From contig NZ_RPDH01000002.1 in assembly GCF_003813775.1 (NCBI RefSeq), forward strand, positions 1,116,001 through 1,180,000: a stretch of 64,000 nucleotides of DNA, written 5' to 3'. The notes below the pieces were generated by a model, which worked only from the letters and a program-made list of their open reading frames with translations, did not search any database and was not told where the DNA came from. Source of the stretch: Chitinophaga lutea (lineage in GTDB: Bacteria > Bacteroidota > Bacteroidia > Chitinophagales > Chitinophagaceae). Positions 10,201 to 18,756 of the stretch are shown here, in pieces; within the stretch, counting starts at the first letter, position 1; each line of letters opens with the position of its first letter. A program made the position numbers and the translations under genes.

Positions 10201-10314
10201 GCCGGGAATGGGCGCCTGTGTAACCGAGTCGCGTACAGTTCCCCTGATCACCTGTTGGGCCATGGCGCCCACACTCATCATACAGGCCAGGGATAATAAT
10301 AAAAGTTGCCTCAT
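7258..10314 (-). CDS. SusC/RagA-type TonB-dependent outer-membrane receptor
   Basis: A 1018-residue outer-membrane channel that imports substrate with energy from TonB-ExbBD and pairs with the SusD product encoded 12 bases downstream. A signal peptide ends near GAMAQQ. Residues about 22-105 form the carboxypeptidase-regulatory-like beta domain (GTVRDSVTQAPIPGATI). Then come the motif STVVVGYGTLQRRNVTNS, the plug with VLKDAASAAIYGARGSTGVI (typical SusC), and a long barrel ending ...PRAMVLGIDVSF with a terminal aromatic residue. The upstream region is shared with a divergent kinase/LytTR operon, whose regulator is a good candidate to control this operon. The bases just before the start contain CCAAC-type repeats and no Shine-Dalgarno sequence. 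Confidence 0.95.
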   Translation of the reverse strand: MRQLLLLSLACMMSVGAMAQQVIRGTVRDSVTQAPIPGATIKVINGTGGVMTNAKGEFELRVPAGAQVRISSIGFEPIVMTAATLVTKPIMLKVSPLALQSTVVVGYGTLQRRNVTNSISSVSSKKLAPENNIVSDIGKALQGRVAGVMVASSSGSPGNQPNILIRGVQSARAQDANPLLVIDGLVVEGNAIALNAINPQDVESVEVLKDAASAAIYGARGSTGVIIITTKKGKQNSKPAFAVNAYTGFNNAPTSRRMLTTPEYEEVFKEARNNRLKDIETTLANPGSLTPTQISQLQSEATRLKSQVDALKMENRSIDWIDKVKNKRAPVNNIQASMSGGGEKNNYYMSLGRYQEDATIGTGRFERYTGKVDITQQVNHWLKLSGNLNISQGVNKNNSYPIVSAFNARPDTPEEPIILPDGSLGYYVGRQQNPLGDMRENRNKRKTLTYFGNLAAELQLHRTLQFRSAFSLNKYNTNNTDFQSAYGYLGAFNKGYLKTSGSDNLSYNWDNYFTYNNRWKKLGINATAGYAFYSIDQSAFGYDLNGFPKVEGITGGAAAAAYGSVAAIASLNGNSTETSEAYFGRMGLDWDGKYMLNASIRTDGSSKLARGNRYSWFPSVSAGWDMSREDFLQALNWVQQLKLRASYGLSGNIRPLATYGAFDLMQATSYLGEPALKLRDIVSNPAVRWEQTRQVDAGIDVAMFANRLNLTVDYYNKISEGLLSSRFIPWEFGAQSIPFNVGDIRNRGVDIELSYGSRSNAALQWKVETNLNFNRNKVMSLSDSVINFGTFIFGGPGSKVKVGQPVGSVEVYQSLGVDPQTGDLVYQDINKDGVINTRDYVTVPIALPTFVGGFNFNIGYKNFTLEALFNFNAGSKVYDYYEQTLRNYDMDFFGVMPNKFNIVTSRWRKPGDVTDVPRAVVGAHGSGKTTDWNYRPSTQYIYDASYFRLRNLMLAYDVPSKLVKKAGMNKARLYASTQNVFTLTKYIGFDPEAAANSGIVSSNLPNPRAMVLGIDVSF

Positions 10315-10453
10315 ACTTTAAGATTTGGTTGGTTGTTGGATGGTTGGTTCCTGATTTAGGTTATCGCCCCGGATGAATTCGCTGCCGTGATATAAAACAG
10401 ATCTCATGAATGACCACAAAATACAGCGCGCCGAATACCGCGACCTGAAAACT

Positions 10454-10484
10454 GGACATACCGGCATTCCGCAGGGACGTACCG
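10454..10484. promoter_or_regulatory. Candidate LytTR operator: 10-bp direct repeat, 21-bp period
   Basis: GGACATACCG at 10454-10463 and GGACGTACCG at 10475-10484 differ at one position, and a C two bases later is shared. The 21-bp repeat distance is two helical turns, as known for LytTR-domain regulators binding tandem direct repeats. They lie in the 234-base gap between divergent susC and the signalling operon. The second copy is inside a hairpin (TTCCGCA 10467-10473 with TGCGGAA 10489-10495, plus GGG/CCC inside). A TATCTTAG sequence at 10534-10541 could be the -7 box of the plus-strand operon. Function is inferred from spacing and position only. Confidence 0.5.
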
Positions 10485-10548
10485 CCCGTGCGGAAGGACG
10501 AAAAAAAATGGCCCAAAATGCCCGCGGATGCTGTATCTTAGGGCGGTT

Positions 10549-11541
10549 ATGACAGACCGCGGACCATACCGTTATTGTGCGCACCTGGCCATCTGGATGG
10601 CCCTGGTGATGCTCTACATTTTCCCCTCCCTGCGGGTGAACTGGAACAGTGCGTTCGGGATGAAATGGATACTGATCCGCTATGCCGTCTACGGTTTTAT
10701 CAACTTCCACCTGTTTTACCTGCTGGTGTTCGCGGCGATGCCCCTGCACCGGAGAAAACAACACGGCAAAGCCGTTGCCGCAGTGTCGGGCCTCGTTATT
10801 GCCTTCTGCCTGATCAAATACGGCGTCGGGAATATCTTCCCCGATGAAGTGCTGCAAAAGGCTGTCGCGCTGATCGGCCTGAAGAAAACCTATTTCACTT
10901 TCTTCGGCTATTTCCGGCTATGCCTGCAAACCGGCCTCGCGGTTACCGCCGTGGCCTATGCGTATTATATATTCCTCAGCTGGCGCAGCAGCGACCAGAA
11001 AAGCCGCCTGCTGCAAAAGGCCGCCACAGACGCCTTCAGGCAGTACGAGCGCATGCGGTTTTCTTCCGTGCTGCTCCTGCGCAAGCTCCGCGCACTGGAA
11101 ACCATGCTGCAGGATGAAAATAAACGGGACAAGGAAGGCGTAGCCGCCATTCTCCAGCTGTCGGACCTGCTGCGGTATATGCTGTACGACAAAGCCGCCC
11201 AGCAGGAAAAGGCGCCCCTGGAAAAAGAACTGCAATACTATACCACGTACGTGCAGCTGCACAACCAGCTGTTCCCCCAACAAACCGTACAGCTTCATAT
11301 TGAAGGCGACCCGCAGGGTTTGTACATCGAGCCCCTGCTGCTGCAAACCGCTACTGAAAAGTTGCTGCAGGAGCAGAACGAAGCGGCGCCCGTAACGCTC
11401 CGCCTGCAGATCGCACCCGACAATCTCGCCCTCTCCCTGCCCCGGCAGGGCAGCAGCCAGTGGCAACGTATATGGGCCGCATGGAAAGGCTACCAGGCGA
11501 TGTACCGTTTCAAAACCCCTTTATATGCAGAAGCGGTTTGA
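10549..11541 (+). CDS. LytS-like membrane protein lacking the kinase histidine (pseudokinase)
   Basis: About 330 residues. The N-terminal part (to about residue 155) has four or so hydrophobic segments like those of the kinase encoded next. The rest aligns with the dimerisation region of LytS/YehU-type kinases (PF06580). However, where the neighbour has MQLNTHFLMNSLNSIY this protein has MRFSSVLLLRKLRALE, so the phospho-accepting His and the following Asn are gone. The N-box (FVENAFKHG in the neighbour) is replaced by LLQTATEKLLQEQ, and no G-box is visible. It probably cannot bind ATP or autophosphorylate and may be a regulatory partner (inference). The ATG at 10549 is preferred over one 21 bases earlier that overlaps the TATCTTAG box. 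It overlaps the next gene by 17 bases. Confidence 0.8.
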   Translation: MTDRGPYRYCAHLAIWMALVMLYIFPSLRVNWNSAFGMKWILIRYAVYGFINFHLFYLLVFAAMPLHRRKQHGKAVAAVSGLVIAFCLIKYGVGNIFPDEVLQKAVALIGLKKTYFTFFGYFRLCLQTGLAVTAVAYAYYIFLSWRSSDQKSRLLQKAATDAFRQYERMRFSSVLLLRKLRALETMLQDENKRDKEGVAAILQLSDLLRYMLYDKAAQQEKAPLEKELQYYTTYVQLHNQLFPQQTVQLHIEGDPQGLYIEPLLLQTATEKLLQEQNEAAPVTLRLQIAPDNLALSLPRQGSSQWQRIWAAWKGYQAMYRFKTPLYAEAV

Positions 11542-12586
11542 CATGCGGCGCACCCTCACTGAATTTTTTGTGCTGCTGGTGATATGGATGGTGCTGATGT
11601 ACGGGATGAGCCTGTTAACGACCACCGCGAAACTGACGCCGGCCGTGCTGCGCTCCATGCACATTCACCAGGGCGTTTTCGGTTTTTTGAATTTCCTGCT
11701 TTTTTACACCGCCACCCGGTGGCCCCTTCCGCAGTTCCTCCAACATCGCCGCTGGCCGGTGCTGATCGGCGGATTATTGCTGCTCATGGCTGCGGGCATC
11801 TGCGTGAAATATTTCATTGCCGGTACTTTCTTCGCGGAAGACATCCTGCTGCAGGGCAAACGGAATGTGGTGCGGATATACAGCACCTTCCCCAGGTATG
11901 CCGAAAGAACGGCCTGGACGAATGCATTTGTGCTGATCGCCGCCGCCGCGTATGTGCTGTTTTTCAGCTGGCTGCAGGAAGACAAACGCCGCCAGCAGCT
12001 GTTGCAACAAAAGCAGGAAGCCGATTTCGCTTTCCTGAAGATGCAGCTGAACACGCACTTTCTCATGAACAGCCTGAACAGCATCTACTCGCTGGCGCTG
12101 GTGCGCTCCGCCGAAGTGGTGAACGCCACCCGCACACTTACCGACATCCTGGAATACATGGTGGCGCAGCCCGCCGTGACCAGTTACCGCAGCAAGCTGG
12201 CGGATGAGATCAGGTACCTGGAAGACTTTATCGCCATGCAGCGCCTGCGCACCGGTTGTGCCGACTGCGTGCAGCTAGTGGTGTCCGGCGAGGTGGGCGA
12301 CCATGAAATAGCGCCCCTGCTGCTGGTGCCATTCGTGGAAAACGCCTTCAAGCACGGCATCGCCAACCAGCCCGCCAAACCCGTCCGCATCACGCTGCAT
12401 TGCGGCCCGGAACTGCTGGAATTCAGTGTGCATAATGCCAAAGCGGTGCAACGGAAAGACAAAACAGGCGGCATCGGCCTGCACAACGTGCGCAAGCGTC
12501 TCGACCTCATCTACGAAGGCGGCTATGCCCTCGCCGTGCAGGAGACGGAACAGGATTATTATTGTAATTTGCAGATACGCTGGTAA
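11525..12586 (+). CDS. LytS/YehU-type sensor histidine kinase
   Basis: A 353-residue membrane kinase. Four hydrophobic segments fill the first 150 residues. A short coiled segment (about 155-170) leads to the PF06580 motif LNTHFLMNSLNSIYSLAL with the phospho-acceptor His at about 178 (Thr replaces the usual Pro before it). The ATPase part has FVENAFKHGI (N-box) and GGIGLHNVRKRLDLIY (G-box), so the enzyme looks complete. It should phosphorylate the LytTR regulator encoded 11 bases downstream. The start at 11525 overlaps the previous gene by 17 bases; Met7 at 11543 would remove the overlap. It is paralogous to the preceding degenerate protein, consistent with tandem duplication. Confidence 0.9.
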   Translation: MQKRFDMRRTLTEFFVLLVIWMVLMYGMSLLTTTAKLTPAVLRSMHIHQGVFGFLNFLLFYTATRWPLPQFLQHRRWPVLIGGLLLLMAAGICVKYFIAGTFFAEDILLQGKRNVVRIYSTFPRYAERTAWTNAFVLIAAAAYVLFFSWLQEDKRRQQLLQQKQEADFAFLKMQLNTHFLMNSLNSIYSLALVRSAEVVNATRTLTDILEYMVAQPAVTSYRSKLADEIRYLEDFIAMQRLRTGCADCVQLVVSGEVGDHEIAPLLLVPFVENAFKHGIANQPAKPVRITLHCGPELLEFSVHNAKAVQRKDKTGGIGLHNVRKRLDLIYEGGYALAVQETEQDYYCNLQIRW

Positions 12587-12597
12587 ATAGGGTGCTT

Positions 12598-13302
12598 ATG
12601 GCCATTCAATGTATTGTAGTAGACGACGAGCCGCTGTCCATCCAGGTGATCACGGAGTTCATCCGCAAAACGCCGGAACTGGAACTGCTGCAGAGTTTTT
12701 CCAACCCTTTGCAGGCGCTCGCGTTCCTGAAGCAGGAACCGCAGGTAGGCCTCATTTTCCTCGACATACAGATGCCGGAGCTCACCGGCATCGAATTCAT
12801 GCAGATCAGGCAGGGCGCGGCCGATATCATCATCGTATCCGCGTACGACGAATACGCCCTCGACGGTTTCCAGTACGATGCCACCGACTACCTGCTCAAA
12901 CCTGTTTCCTTCGAGCGTTTCGCCAAAGCGGTACAGAAAGTGCTGCAGAAAAACACACAGAAAGAAGCCGCTCCCACAGCGGCCTTACACAACGAATTCA
13001 TCTTCATCCGCACAGACAAACGGATCGTACGGGTCAACCTCGGCGATATCCTCTACCTGGAAGCCCTCCGCAACTACGTGGCCATCCAGACGCGCACCCA
13101 GAAAATACTCACCCTGCAAAACCTCCGCAGCTTCGAGGAGATCTTATCGCCGCAGCGTTTCGTGCGCGTGCATAAATCGTTCATCGTGGCGATCGACAAG
13201 ATAGACAGCGTGGAAAGGCAGCGCATCTTCACCGGCCCGCATACGGTGCCCATCGGCGACACTTACGTCAAACAGTTTTACGAAGCCATCCGCATGGGTT
13301 AA
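12598..13302 (+). CDS. LytTR-family response regulator
   Basis: A 234-residue DNA-binding response regulator. The receiver domain (residues 1-115) has the acidic pair VVDDEP, the phospho-accepting Asp in LIFLDIQMPELTGIEF and the lysine in DYLLKPVSFERF. A LytTR domain (about 135-234) follows, with IFIRTDKRIVRVNLGDILYL and RFVRVHKSFIVAI, which are typical. It ends the operon with the two LytS-like genes. A GTG six bases upstream is possible, but the ATG at 12598 gives the standard MAIQCIVVDDEP start. Its likely target is the divergent susC promoter region with its 21-bp-spaced repeats (inference). Confidence 0.93.
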   Translation: MAIQCIVVDDEPLSIQVITEFIRKTPELELLQSFSNPLQALAFLKQEPQVGLIFLDIQMPELTGIEFMQIRQGAADIIIVSAYDEYALDGFQYDATDYLLKPVSFERFAKAVQKVLQKNTQKEAAPTAALHNEFIFIRTDKRIVRVNLGDILYLEALRNYVAIQTRTQKILTLQNLRSFEEILSPQRFVRVHKSFIVAIDKIDSVERQRIFTGPHTVPIGDTYVKQFYEAIRMG

Positions 13303-13305
13303 AAC

Positions 13306-13333
13306 AAAAAGGCTGTCCCGTCGGGAACAGCCT
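13306..13333. terminator. Bidirectional terminator
   Basis: A 10-bp stem with one bulged base (AGGCTGT plus CCC pairing with GGG and ACAGCCT), flanked by AAAAA on the plus strand. On the minus strand it ends in a T-run and so terminates the M1 peptidase gene. It also lies just past the stop of the plus-strand response regulator. Confidence 0.8.
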
Positions 13334-13356
13334 CGTTGTAATGCGGTATACGGTGC

Positions 13357-15324
13357 TTAAACGCCCTGTTTCCAGGTGTTATTGGTACTGTTCACATCAG
13401 GCAGGCGTTTGTCGGGGTCGGCCACTACGCTCTCCACTTTTACGCCGGCGGGCACCGGGTGGCGGAAACGCCAGATGGAGCCGCCCTGCCATACTTCCAC
13501 AGGTAATTTCACGCGCTCTGTTTTGCCGTTGGCGGTTTTGATTTCCACGGTCAGCGGCATGGGGCATTGTTCCAGGCATTCCACGGCCACGATGGCGGTG
13601 GTATCGTTGGCGTAGGTGACGCCCTGCACGCCCATATCCACTTTCCAGTTGTGGATGATCCAGCCGCGCCAGAACCAGTCGAGGCTCTCTCCGCTGCTGT
13701 TTTCCATGGCGCGGAAAAAGTCCCACTGCGTGGGATGTTTGAAAGCCCAGTTATCGATGTAATACCTGAATGCCTTATCGAACCGCTCTTCCCCGAGCAC
13801 TTCCTCACGCAGCAGCTCGAGGCCCATGGCGGGTTTGTAATATGCGAGCAGGCCCAGGCTGCTGGTCCGGATCACGTCGGCGCGGTGCATGATGGCGCTG
13901 GCGGAATCGAAGAACATCATGCGGCTGGCGGCGTGGCGATCCCGGCCTTTGTTGTAAAACTCTCCTTTGTTGAAGGCCTGATCGGCCAGGCTGTTGATGA
14001 AGGTGTTGAACCCTTCGTCCATCCAGGCGAAGCGGCGTTCGTTGCTGCCCACGATCATGGGGAACCAGTTATGCCCGAACTCGTGGTTCGTTACACCCCA
14101 CAGGCCGGCCTTTTGCGAGCGGGCGGAGCAGAACACGATCCCGGGGTATTCCATGCCGCCTACGATACCGGCCACATTCACGGCTACGGGGTAGGTATAA
14201 GGATACCATTTTTCTGAATAGTGCTCGATGCAGCCTTTCACGAACTCGGTAGAGCGGCGCCAGGCGGAGTCGCCCGCGCTTTCTTCAGGATAGGCGCTCA
14301 TCGCCAGCGCTTTTTTACCGCCGGGCAGGTTGATGCGGGCGGCATCCCACACGAATGCGGCGGAGGAAGCCCAGGCCACGTCGCGGGTGTTGAGGCATTT
14401 GAATTTCCAGGTGAGGCGGTCTTTCCGCGGCCGTGTAGCCGCATCCGTTACTTCGCCCACATTGCGGAGCATCACCGTTTTATCGCTTTGTTCGGCCTGT
14501 TTGTAGCGCTGCAGCTGTTGGGGCGTCAGCACTTCGGCCGGGTTGAGCAGTTGCCCGGACCCTACCACGATGTGGCTGGCCGGCGCGGTAATGTTGTATT
14601 CGATATTGCCGTATTCGAGGTAGAACTCGCCCTGACCGAGGTACGGCAGGGTATTCCAGCCCAGTACGTTATCGAACACGCACATCCGGGGATACCATTG
14701 GGCGATCTCGTAGATCTTGCCGTTTTTGGTCGGCAGGATGCCCATCCGGTCTGTACCGTATTGCGGGATATTGAAGGCGAATTTTACTTTCAGTTGCACC
14801 GTGCCGCCGTTCGCTTTGAGCGGCTGCGGCATTTCAACACGCATGCGGGTGTCGGTGATCTCGTGTTTGGCAGCCTGTTCTTTACCGGCGTTCAGGAACG
14901 ACACTCCGCTGATGGTGTAACCGCCGTTGAAGTTCCGGTTAGCCCAGCGGCCGCCGCCCACAGGGGTTACGGCAATACCCCGGGAACCGGGCTGGTAAAT
15001 GTTCTGATCGAGCTGCAGCCAGAGGAACGGGAGGTTTTCCGGACTGTTGTTTTTGTAAGTGATGATAACCGTGCCGCTGATGTTTTCGCTAGTTTCGTCA
15101 AACGTCACGTCGATCTTGTAGTCAGCCGAATTCTGCCAGTACTGGTTACCCGGCCTTCCGCTGGCGGTGCGGATATCGTTTCCTTCCGATTCATAAAATA
15201 AGGGCTCAAAGGCTTTGTAGGCATTGTATTTCGATGCGCTCTGCTGCGCCGATAATGCCGCCGGCAGGCATATACATCCCATCAGGACGGACAGCCAGCG
15301 CTTGTGTTGCTGTTGTGCAGGCAT
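13357..15324 (-). CDS. M1-family zinc metallopeptidase (exported)
   Basis: A 655-residue gluzincin aminopeptidase-like protein. A signal peptide is visible (about 1-27, ending ...AALSAQQ after an [10 protein letters not shown] start). The N-terminal beta domain spans about 70-290. The catalytic domain contains [14 protein letters not shown] with the zinc-binding HEFGH at about 414-418, and the third ligand Glu in [11 protein letters not shown] about 20 residues later. [13 protein letters not shown] is the M1-type substrate-binding segment. Such Bacteroidota proteins are periplasmic or secreted and trim peptides from N-termini. It is a single-gene unit between a terminator and a 284-base gap (15325-15608) in which I see no gene. 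It converges with the response-regulator operon. Confidence 0.92.
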   Translation of the reverse strand: MPAQQQHKRWLSVLMGCICLPAALSAQQSASKYNAYKAFEPLFYESEGNDIRTASGRPGNQYWQNSADYKIDVTFDETSENISGTVIITYKNNSPENLPFLWLQLDQNIYQPGSRGIAVTPVGGGRWANRNFNGGYTISGVSFLNAGKEQAAKHEITDTRMRVEMPQPLKANGGTVQLKVKFAFNIPQYGTDRMGILPTKNGKIYEIAQWYPRMCVFDNVLGWNTLPYLGQGEFYLEYGNIEYNITAPASHIVVGSGQLLNPAEVLTPQQLQRYKQAEQSDKTVMLRNVGEVTDAATRPRKDRLTWKFKCLNTRDVAWASSAAFVWDAARINLPGGKKALAMSAYPEESAGDSAWRRSTEFVKGCIEHYSEKWYPYTYPVAVNVAGIVGGMEYPGIVFCSARSQKAGLWGVTNHEFGHNWFPMIVGSNERRFAWMDEGFNTFINSLADQAFNKGEFYNKGRDRHAASRMMFFDSASAIMHRADVIRTSSLGLLAYYKPAMGLELLREEVLGEERFDKAFRYYIDNWAFKHPTQWDFFRAMENSSGESLDWFWRGWIIHNWKVDMGVQGVTYANDTTAIVAVECLEQCPMPLTVEIKTANGKTERVKLPVEVWQGGSIWRFRHPVPAGVKVESVVADPDKRLPDVNSTNNTWKQGV

Positions 15325-15608
15325 ATTAAGATTTTGTTATAAGCCGTTAAACTAGGGATAATATTCCGTTTTAAAAAGCGGGAAATGACAAGCGGAGACG
15401 GAACTGCGGTACGGCTGCGGGTGCGCGCAGGATGGCGTCCACCCTGCCGGTCGGGCCGAAAAGTAATGTATGCGCCACGGACCAAAGGGGAATCCTCCCT
15501 CAATACCGCCAACGCTGCATGGATAAACCGGAACACGCCACAGGGTCAGATATATGCTGCGAAAACGCCCTTGCCTGCAGCCGGATGAATGCCGGCAAAA
15601 CTGCTTCC

Positions 15609-16196
15609 CTAGCCCTTCCTTTTGAACGCCTCCAGCAGCACCTCTCCCCGCGGGCTGAGCCGGTAACCGGGGCTCGTGCTTTCGGTGAGCCCCAACGCTT
15701 TGAGTTTGCGGATGTTGAGCTTCAGCCATTCCTTGTCCATGTTGAGATCGATGGCCATATCACCGGCTTTCATTTCCGGGTGGCGGAGAATGTGGCCCAT
15801 CACTTTTTTGGTCCACGGCCCGTATTCGCTGCGGGCGTCGATGTTGTGCAGTTTCTGGAGGATGGCCGCCGTTTCGGTGTCGGATACCTCGCTGTTTTCG
15901 CGTAGGGCGATGCGGGGGTCTTCTCCTTCGTAGTGGAGCTGTATGCGGTAGAGCTTTTCGCCCTGGTGTTTATTCAGTTCAGCCAGCAGTGCGGCTTTGG
16001 AAGGGAAGCCGGACTGAACGGCTTCGGCATCGGTGATACTGCGGGCGCTCACCACGTCTACCGCGTCGATGCCCAGCACTCCCATTTGAGTAGTCAGCCG
16101 CCCGCCGGTTTTGACGGTGGGCCGGTTCCATTTGCGGAAGGCGAGTTTGATTTTCCCTTCCACCATGCCTTTTAGATGATGTTCCTTGATCAGCAT
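15609..16196 (-). CDS. ASCH/PUA-like protein with C-terminal winged-helix-like region
   Basis: About 195 residues from the ATG at 16196; a longer frame exists upstream but runs into the preceding permease gene. The N-terminal stretch MLIKEHHLKGMVEGKIKLAF plus the following RKWNRPTVK and a glycine-rich turn resembles the ASCH (PUA-like, RNA-binding) fold. The C-terminal 90 residues (DTETAAILQKLHNIDARSEY onwards, ending SPGYRLSPRGEVLLEAFKRK) look like a winged helix. There is no signal peptide. It is 19 bases downstream of the FtsX-type permease on the same strand. Function is unknown; RNA or nucleotide binding is the family-level guess. Confidence 0.7.
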   Translation of the reverse strand: MLIKEHHLKGMVEGKIKLAFRKWNRPTVKTGGRLTTQMGVLGIDAVDVVSARSITDAEAVQSGFPSKAALLAELNKHQGEKLYRIQLHYEGEDPRIALRENSEVSDTETAAILQKLHNIDARSEYGPWTKKVMGHILRHPEMKAGDMAIDLNMDKEWLKLNIRKLKALGLTESTSPGYRLSPRGEVLLEAFKRKG

Positions 16197-16215
16197 AACA
16201 GCGTAAAAATAAGCA

Positions 16216-18603
16216 TTATTCCGACCGCAGGCTGTTGACAGGATTGTTGAGTGCGGCCCGCAACGCCTGGTAGCCCACCGTGCCCACTGCCACCAGCAGC
16301 GCCAGCACCCCGGCCAGCGCAAACATCCACCAGCTGAGGGAAATACGGTAAGCAAAATCTTCCAGCCAGCGGTGCATCGCCCACCAGGCTAACGGCACCG
16401 CCAGTACGGAGGCCAGCAGCACCACCCGCAGGAAGTCGCGCGACAACATGCCGGTGATATCGCCCACCGACGCCCCCAGCACCTTGCGGATACCTATTTC
16501 GCGGGTACGCTGCTCGGCGGTAAAGGCCGCCAACCCAAACAGGCCGAGGCAGGCGATAAAAATGGCCAGCGCTGTAAAAATGAGGAACACCCGCCCCTGC
16601 GCTTGCTCGGCCGCATACTGACGGGCAAAATCATCGTCGGTGAAATTTATTTCTAGGGGATAGTTTTTTTCAAACTGGTCGTACACCTGCCGGATGTGCT
16701 GCAGCGCTTCGGGGATATGGCCTTTCTGCAGGCGCACGTACAGGTTGTCTTCCCATGACGGCTCTGGCGCCATCATCAGCGCCACCGGCGCGATCCTGTG
16801 TTGCAGGGAATAGATGTGGAAGTCTTTCACCACCCCGATGATCCGCCGTTCGCGCACGGTATCGGCCGTGAACTGCACCCTTTTGCCGACCGGGTTTTGC
16901 AGGCCCAGTTCCTTCACCATCGTTTCATTCACGAGGATGGCGTTGTACCGGTCGCCCGGTTGATCTGCCCTGAAATTGCGCCCCTCGGCCATTTGCAGTC
17001 CCATCGTGGCCACAAAGTCTTCGTCCGCCTTGAAGTTTTGGGTGATGAGGGAGGCTTCTTCAAACTTCCCGTCTTTCTCTGCTTTGAACCCGTTGGAACT
17101 GATGTTGTTACGGCCGATGGGATTGCTGGTAGCCGCTACACTTTCGATATAGGGGCTTTTTTTCAGTTCCGCTTTGATGGCCGCGATCTGGTTGCGCACG
17201 GCACGGTCGTGCAAATGAAACGTCACCACCTGGTCTTTCTGAAACCCGAGGTCTTTCTCCTGCAAATACCGCATCTGCCGCCAGCATACGATCGACACGG
17301 CGATCAGCACAATGGCCACGGTAAACTGGAACGCCACCAGGCCTTTTCTGAGCGAGGCATTGCCCAAACGGCTGGTGAGTTTTCCTTTGAGGGCGTTCAC
17401 CGTTTTAAAACCCGACATGAAAAAGGCCGGGTAAGTGCCTGCCAGCAGCCCCGCCAGCAAGGCAAACAGCCCCAGTACCAGTAACGTATATCCCATCCCG
17501 TATTGCCAGAGCGAAAGTTCGGTTTGTGCCAGTACGTTGAAATAAGGCAGCACTACCGACGTGAGCACAATGGCCAGCACCGCCGCCATCAACGTAAGCA
17601 GTACGGATTCGGTGAGAAACAGGCCCGCCACCTGTTGTTTGACGGAGCCCAGCGATTTACGCACGCCCACTTCCTTGAGCCGGACAGACGAACGTGCCGT
17701 GGATATGTTCATGTAATTGATGCAGGCGATCAGCAGGATCAATACGGCGATCAGCGTATACAGATAGGTATTCCGCGCGCTGCCATTGGGGCCCAGCTCA
17801 TAATCGAGCGTGGAGTGCAGGTGTATATCGGTGACGGGCTGCAGTTCCATCCGGAAATCCACCCCCTCGCCCATTTCCGCCCGCATGTACCGGTCGTAGA
17901 AATCGGGGAGGCGGTTTCGCAGGGTGGCCACATGGGCGCCCGGTTTGAGCAGGATGTAGGTATAAAGGTCGAAAGTTTGCCAGCGGGAGCTCATATCCCC
18001 CGGCAGCGAACGCACCGCTTCAAACCGCATATGCGAGTTGGCCGGCACGTCCCGCATAACGCCCGTAACGGTGCTCGTTTGGCGTAAATCCCAGGTCACC
18101 TGCTGCCCCATGGCCGCGGCCGGGCTACCGAAAAGCCGGCGGGCCAGCGACTCGGACACCACCACGGCGTCCGGCGCCGCCAGCGCCCTGGCAGGATCGC
18201 CGGCCAGCAGCGGGAACGTGAATATGCTGAAGAAAGTACTGTCGGCCAGGATCACCGCATCGGTCTGCAGGCGCTTATCGCCCGCTTTCAGCAAACCGCC
18301 GCCTTCCGTCAGCACCCGGGTGTAGTTTTCCACCTCGGGGTAATTTTCCTTCAAGGCGGGCCCGAATGGCGCCGAGGAAGTGGCCAGGCGCAGGTCGCTG
18401 CCCGGCCACGATGCCAGTACGGCGGTGCGGTAGATGCGGCTGCTTTGCCGGTGGAAGCGGTCGTAACTCCATTCGTTCCCCACATACAACAAAATCACCC
18501 AGCATGCAGCCAGGCCGATCGCCAGGCCAACCAGGTTGATGGCCGTGTAAGTCCGGTGTTTCCACAGCTGGCGAAGCGCTATTTTGAAATGATTGCGAAA
18601 CAT
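16216..18603 (-). CDS. MacB/FtsX-type ABC transporter permease
   Basis: A 795-residue permease of the Bacteroidota duplicated FtsX type. One transmembrane helix near residues 20-45 is followed by a periplasmic MacB_PCD-like domain, and then a first FtsX block (about 280-410) with the KEVGVRKSLGSVKQQVAGLFL motif. A second periplasmic domain and a second FtsX block near the C-terminus follow, with REIGIRKVLGASVGDITGML. It ends in a basic/acidic tail SLRSE. These permeases work with a MacB-like ATPase, but none is encoded beside it. Such orphan permease genes are common in this phylum. A related copy sits at 31971-34337. Possible roles are export of peptides or antibiotics, or lipoprotein-type signalling, not resolvable here. 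Confidence 0.9.
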   Translation of the reverse strand: MFRNHFKIALRQLWKHRTYTAINLVGLAIGLAACWVILLYVGNEWSYDRFHRQSSRIYRTAVLASWPGSDLRLATSSAPFGPALKENYPEVENYTRVLTEGGGLLKAGDKRLQTDAVILADSTFFSIFTFPLLAGDPARALAAPDAVVVSESLARRLFGSPAAAMGQQVTWDLRQTSTVTGVMRDVPANSHMRFEAVRSLPGDMSSRWQTFDLYTYILLKPGAHVATLRNRLPDFYDRYMRAEMGEGVDFRMELQPVTDIHLHSTLDYELGPNGSARNTYLYTLIAVLILLIACINYMNISTARSSVRLKEVGVRKSLGSVKQQVAGLFLTESVLLTLMAAVLAIVLTSVVLPYFNVLAQTELSLWQYGMGYTLLVLGLFALLAGLLAGTYPAFFMSGFKTVNALKGKLTSRLGNASLRKGLVAFQFTVAIVLIAVSIVCWRQMRYLQEKDLGFQKDQVVTFHLHDRAVRNQIAAIKAELKKSPYIESVAATSNPIGRNNISSNGFKAEKDGKFEEASLITQNFKADEDFVATMGLQMAEGRNFRADQPGDRYNAILVNETMVKELGLQNPVGKRVQFTADTVRERRIIGVVKDFHIYSLQHRIAPVALMMAPEPSWEDNLYVRLQKGHIPEALQHIRQVYDQFEKNYPLEINFTDDDFARQYAAEQAQGRVFLIFTALAIFIACLGLFGLAAFTAEQRTREIGIRKVLGASVGDITGMLSRDFLRVVLLASVLAVPLAWWAMHRWLEDFAYRISLSWWMFALAGVLALLVAVGTVGYQALRAALNNPVNSLRSE

Positions 18604-18756
18604 TGGGTATAGATTTTGTGTTGATTACTGGAGAGGATTAAAAACCATACCATCTTTCAAATCACTATTAATCAATCAGTTGACTTCCGGCTGTTGTCCG
18701 TTTCAGTACAATGGCCGTCCGCTTCCGGACAACCTGGTTCAAACAAAACAGCGCGT

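Noticed and set aside
10325..10349. TGGTTGGTT repeats (15-bp period) just before the susC start
   Set aside because: Short, low-complexity and within the probable leader. The 15-bp period does not fit the LytTR pattern, and I have no function to propose.
10318..10857. A 179-codon minus-strand frame covering the susC/kinase gap
   Set aside because: It overlaps the start of the well-supported kinase-like gene in antisense, has no family features, and would place coding sequence over the candidate operator and promoter.
15325..15608. Possible small genes in the gap between the M1 peptidase and ASCH-like genes
   Set aside because: Several short frames exist on both strands, but none shows a signal peptide, a recognisable motif or a promoter box.
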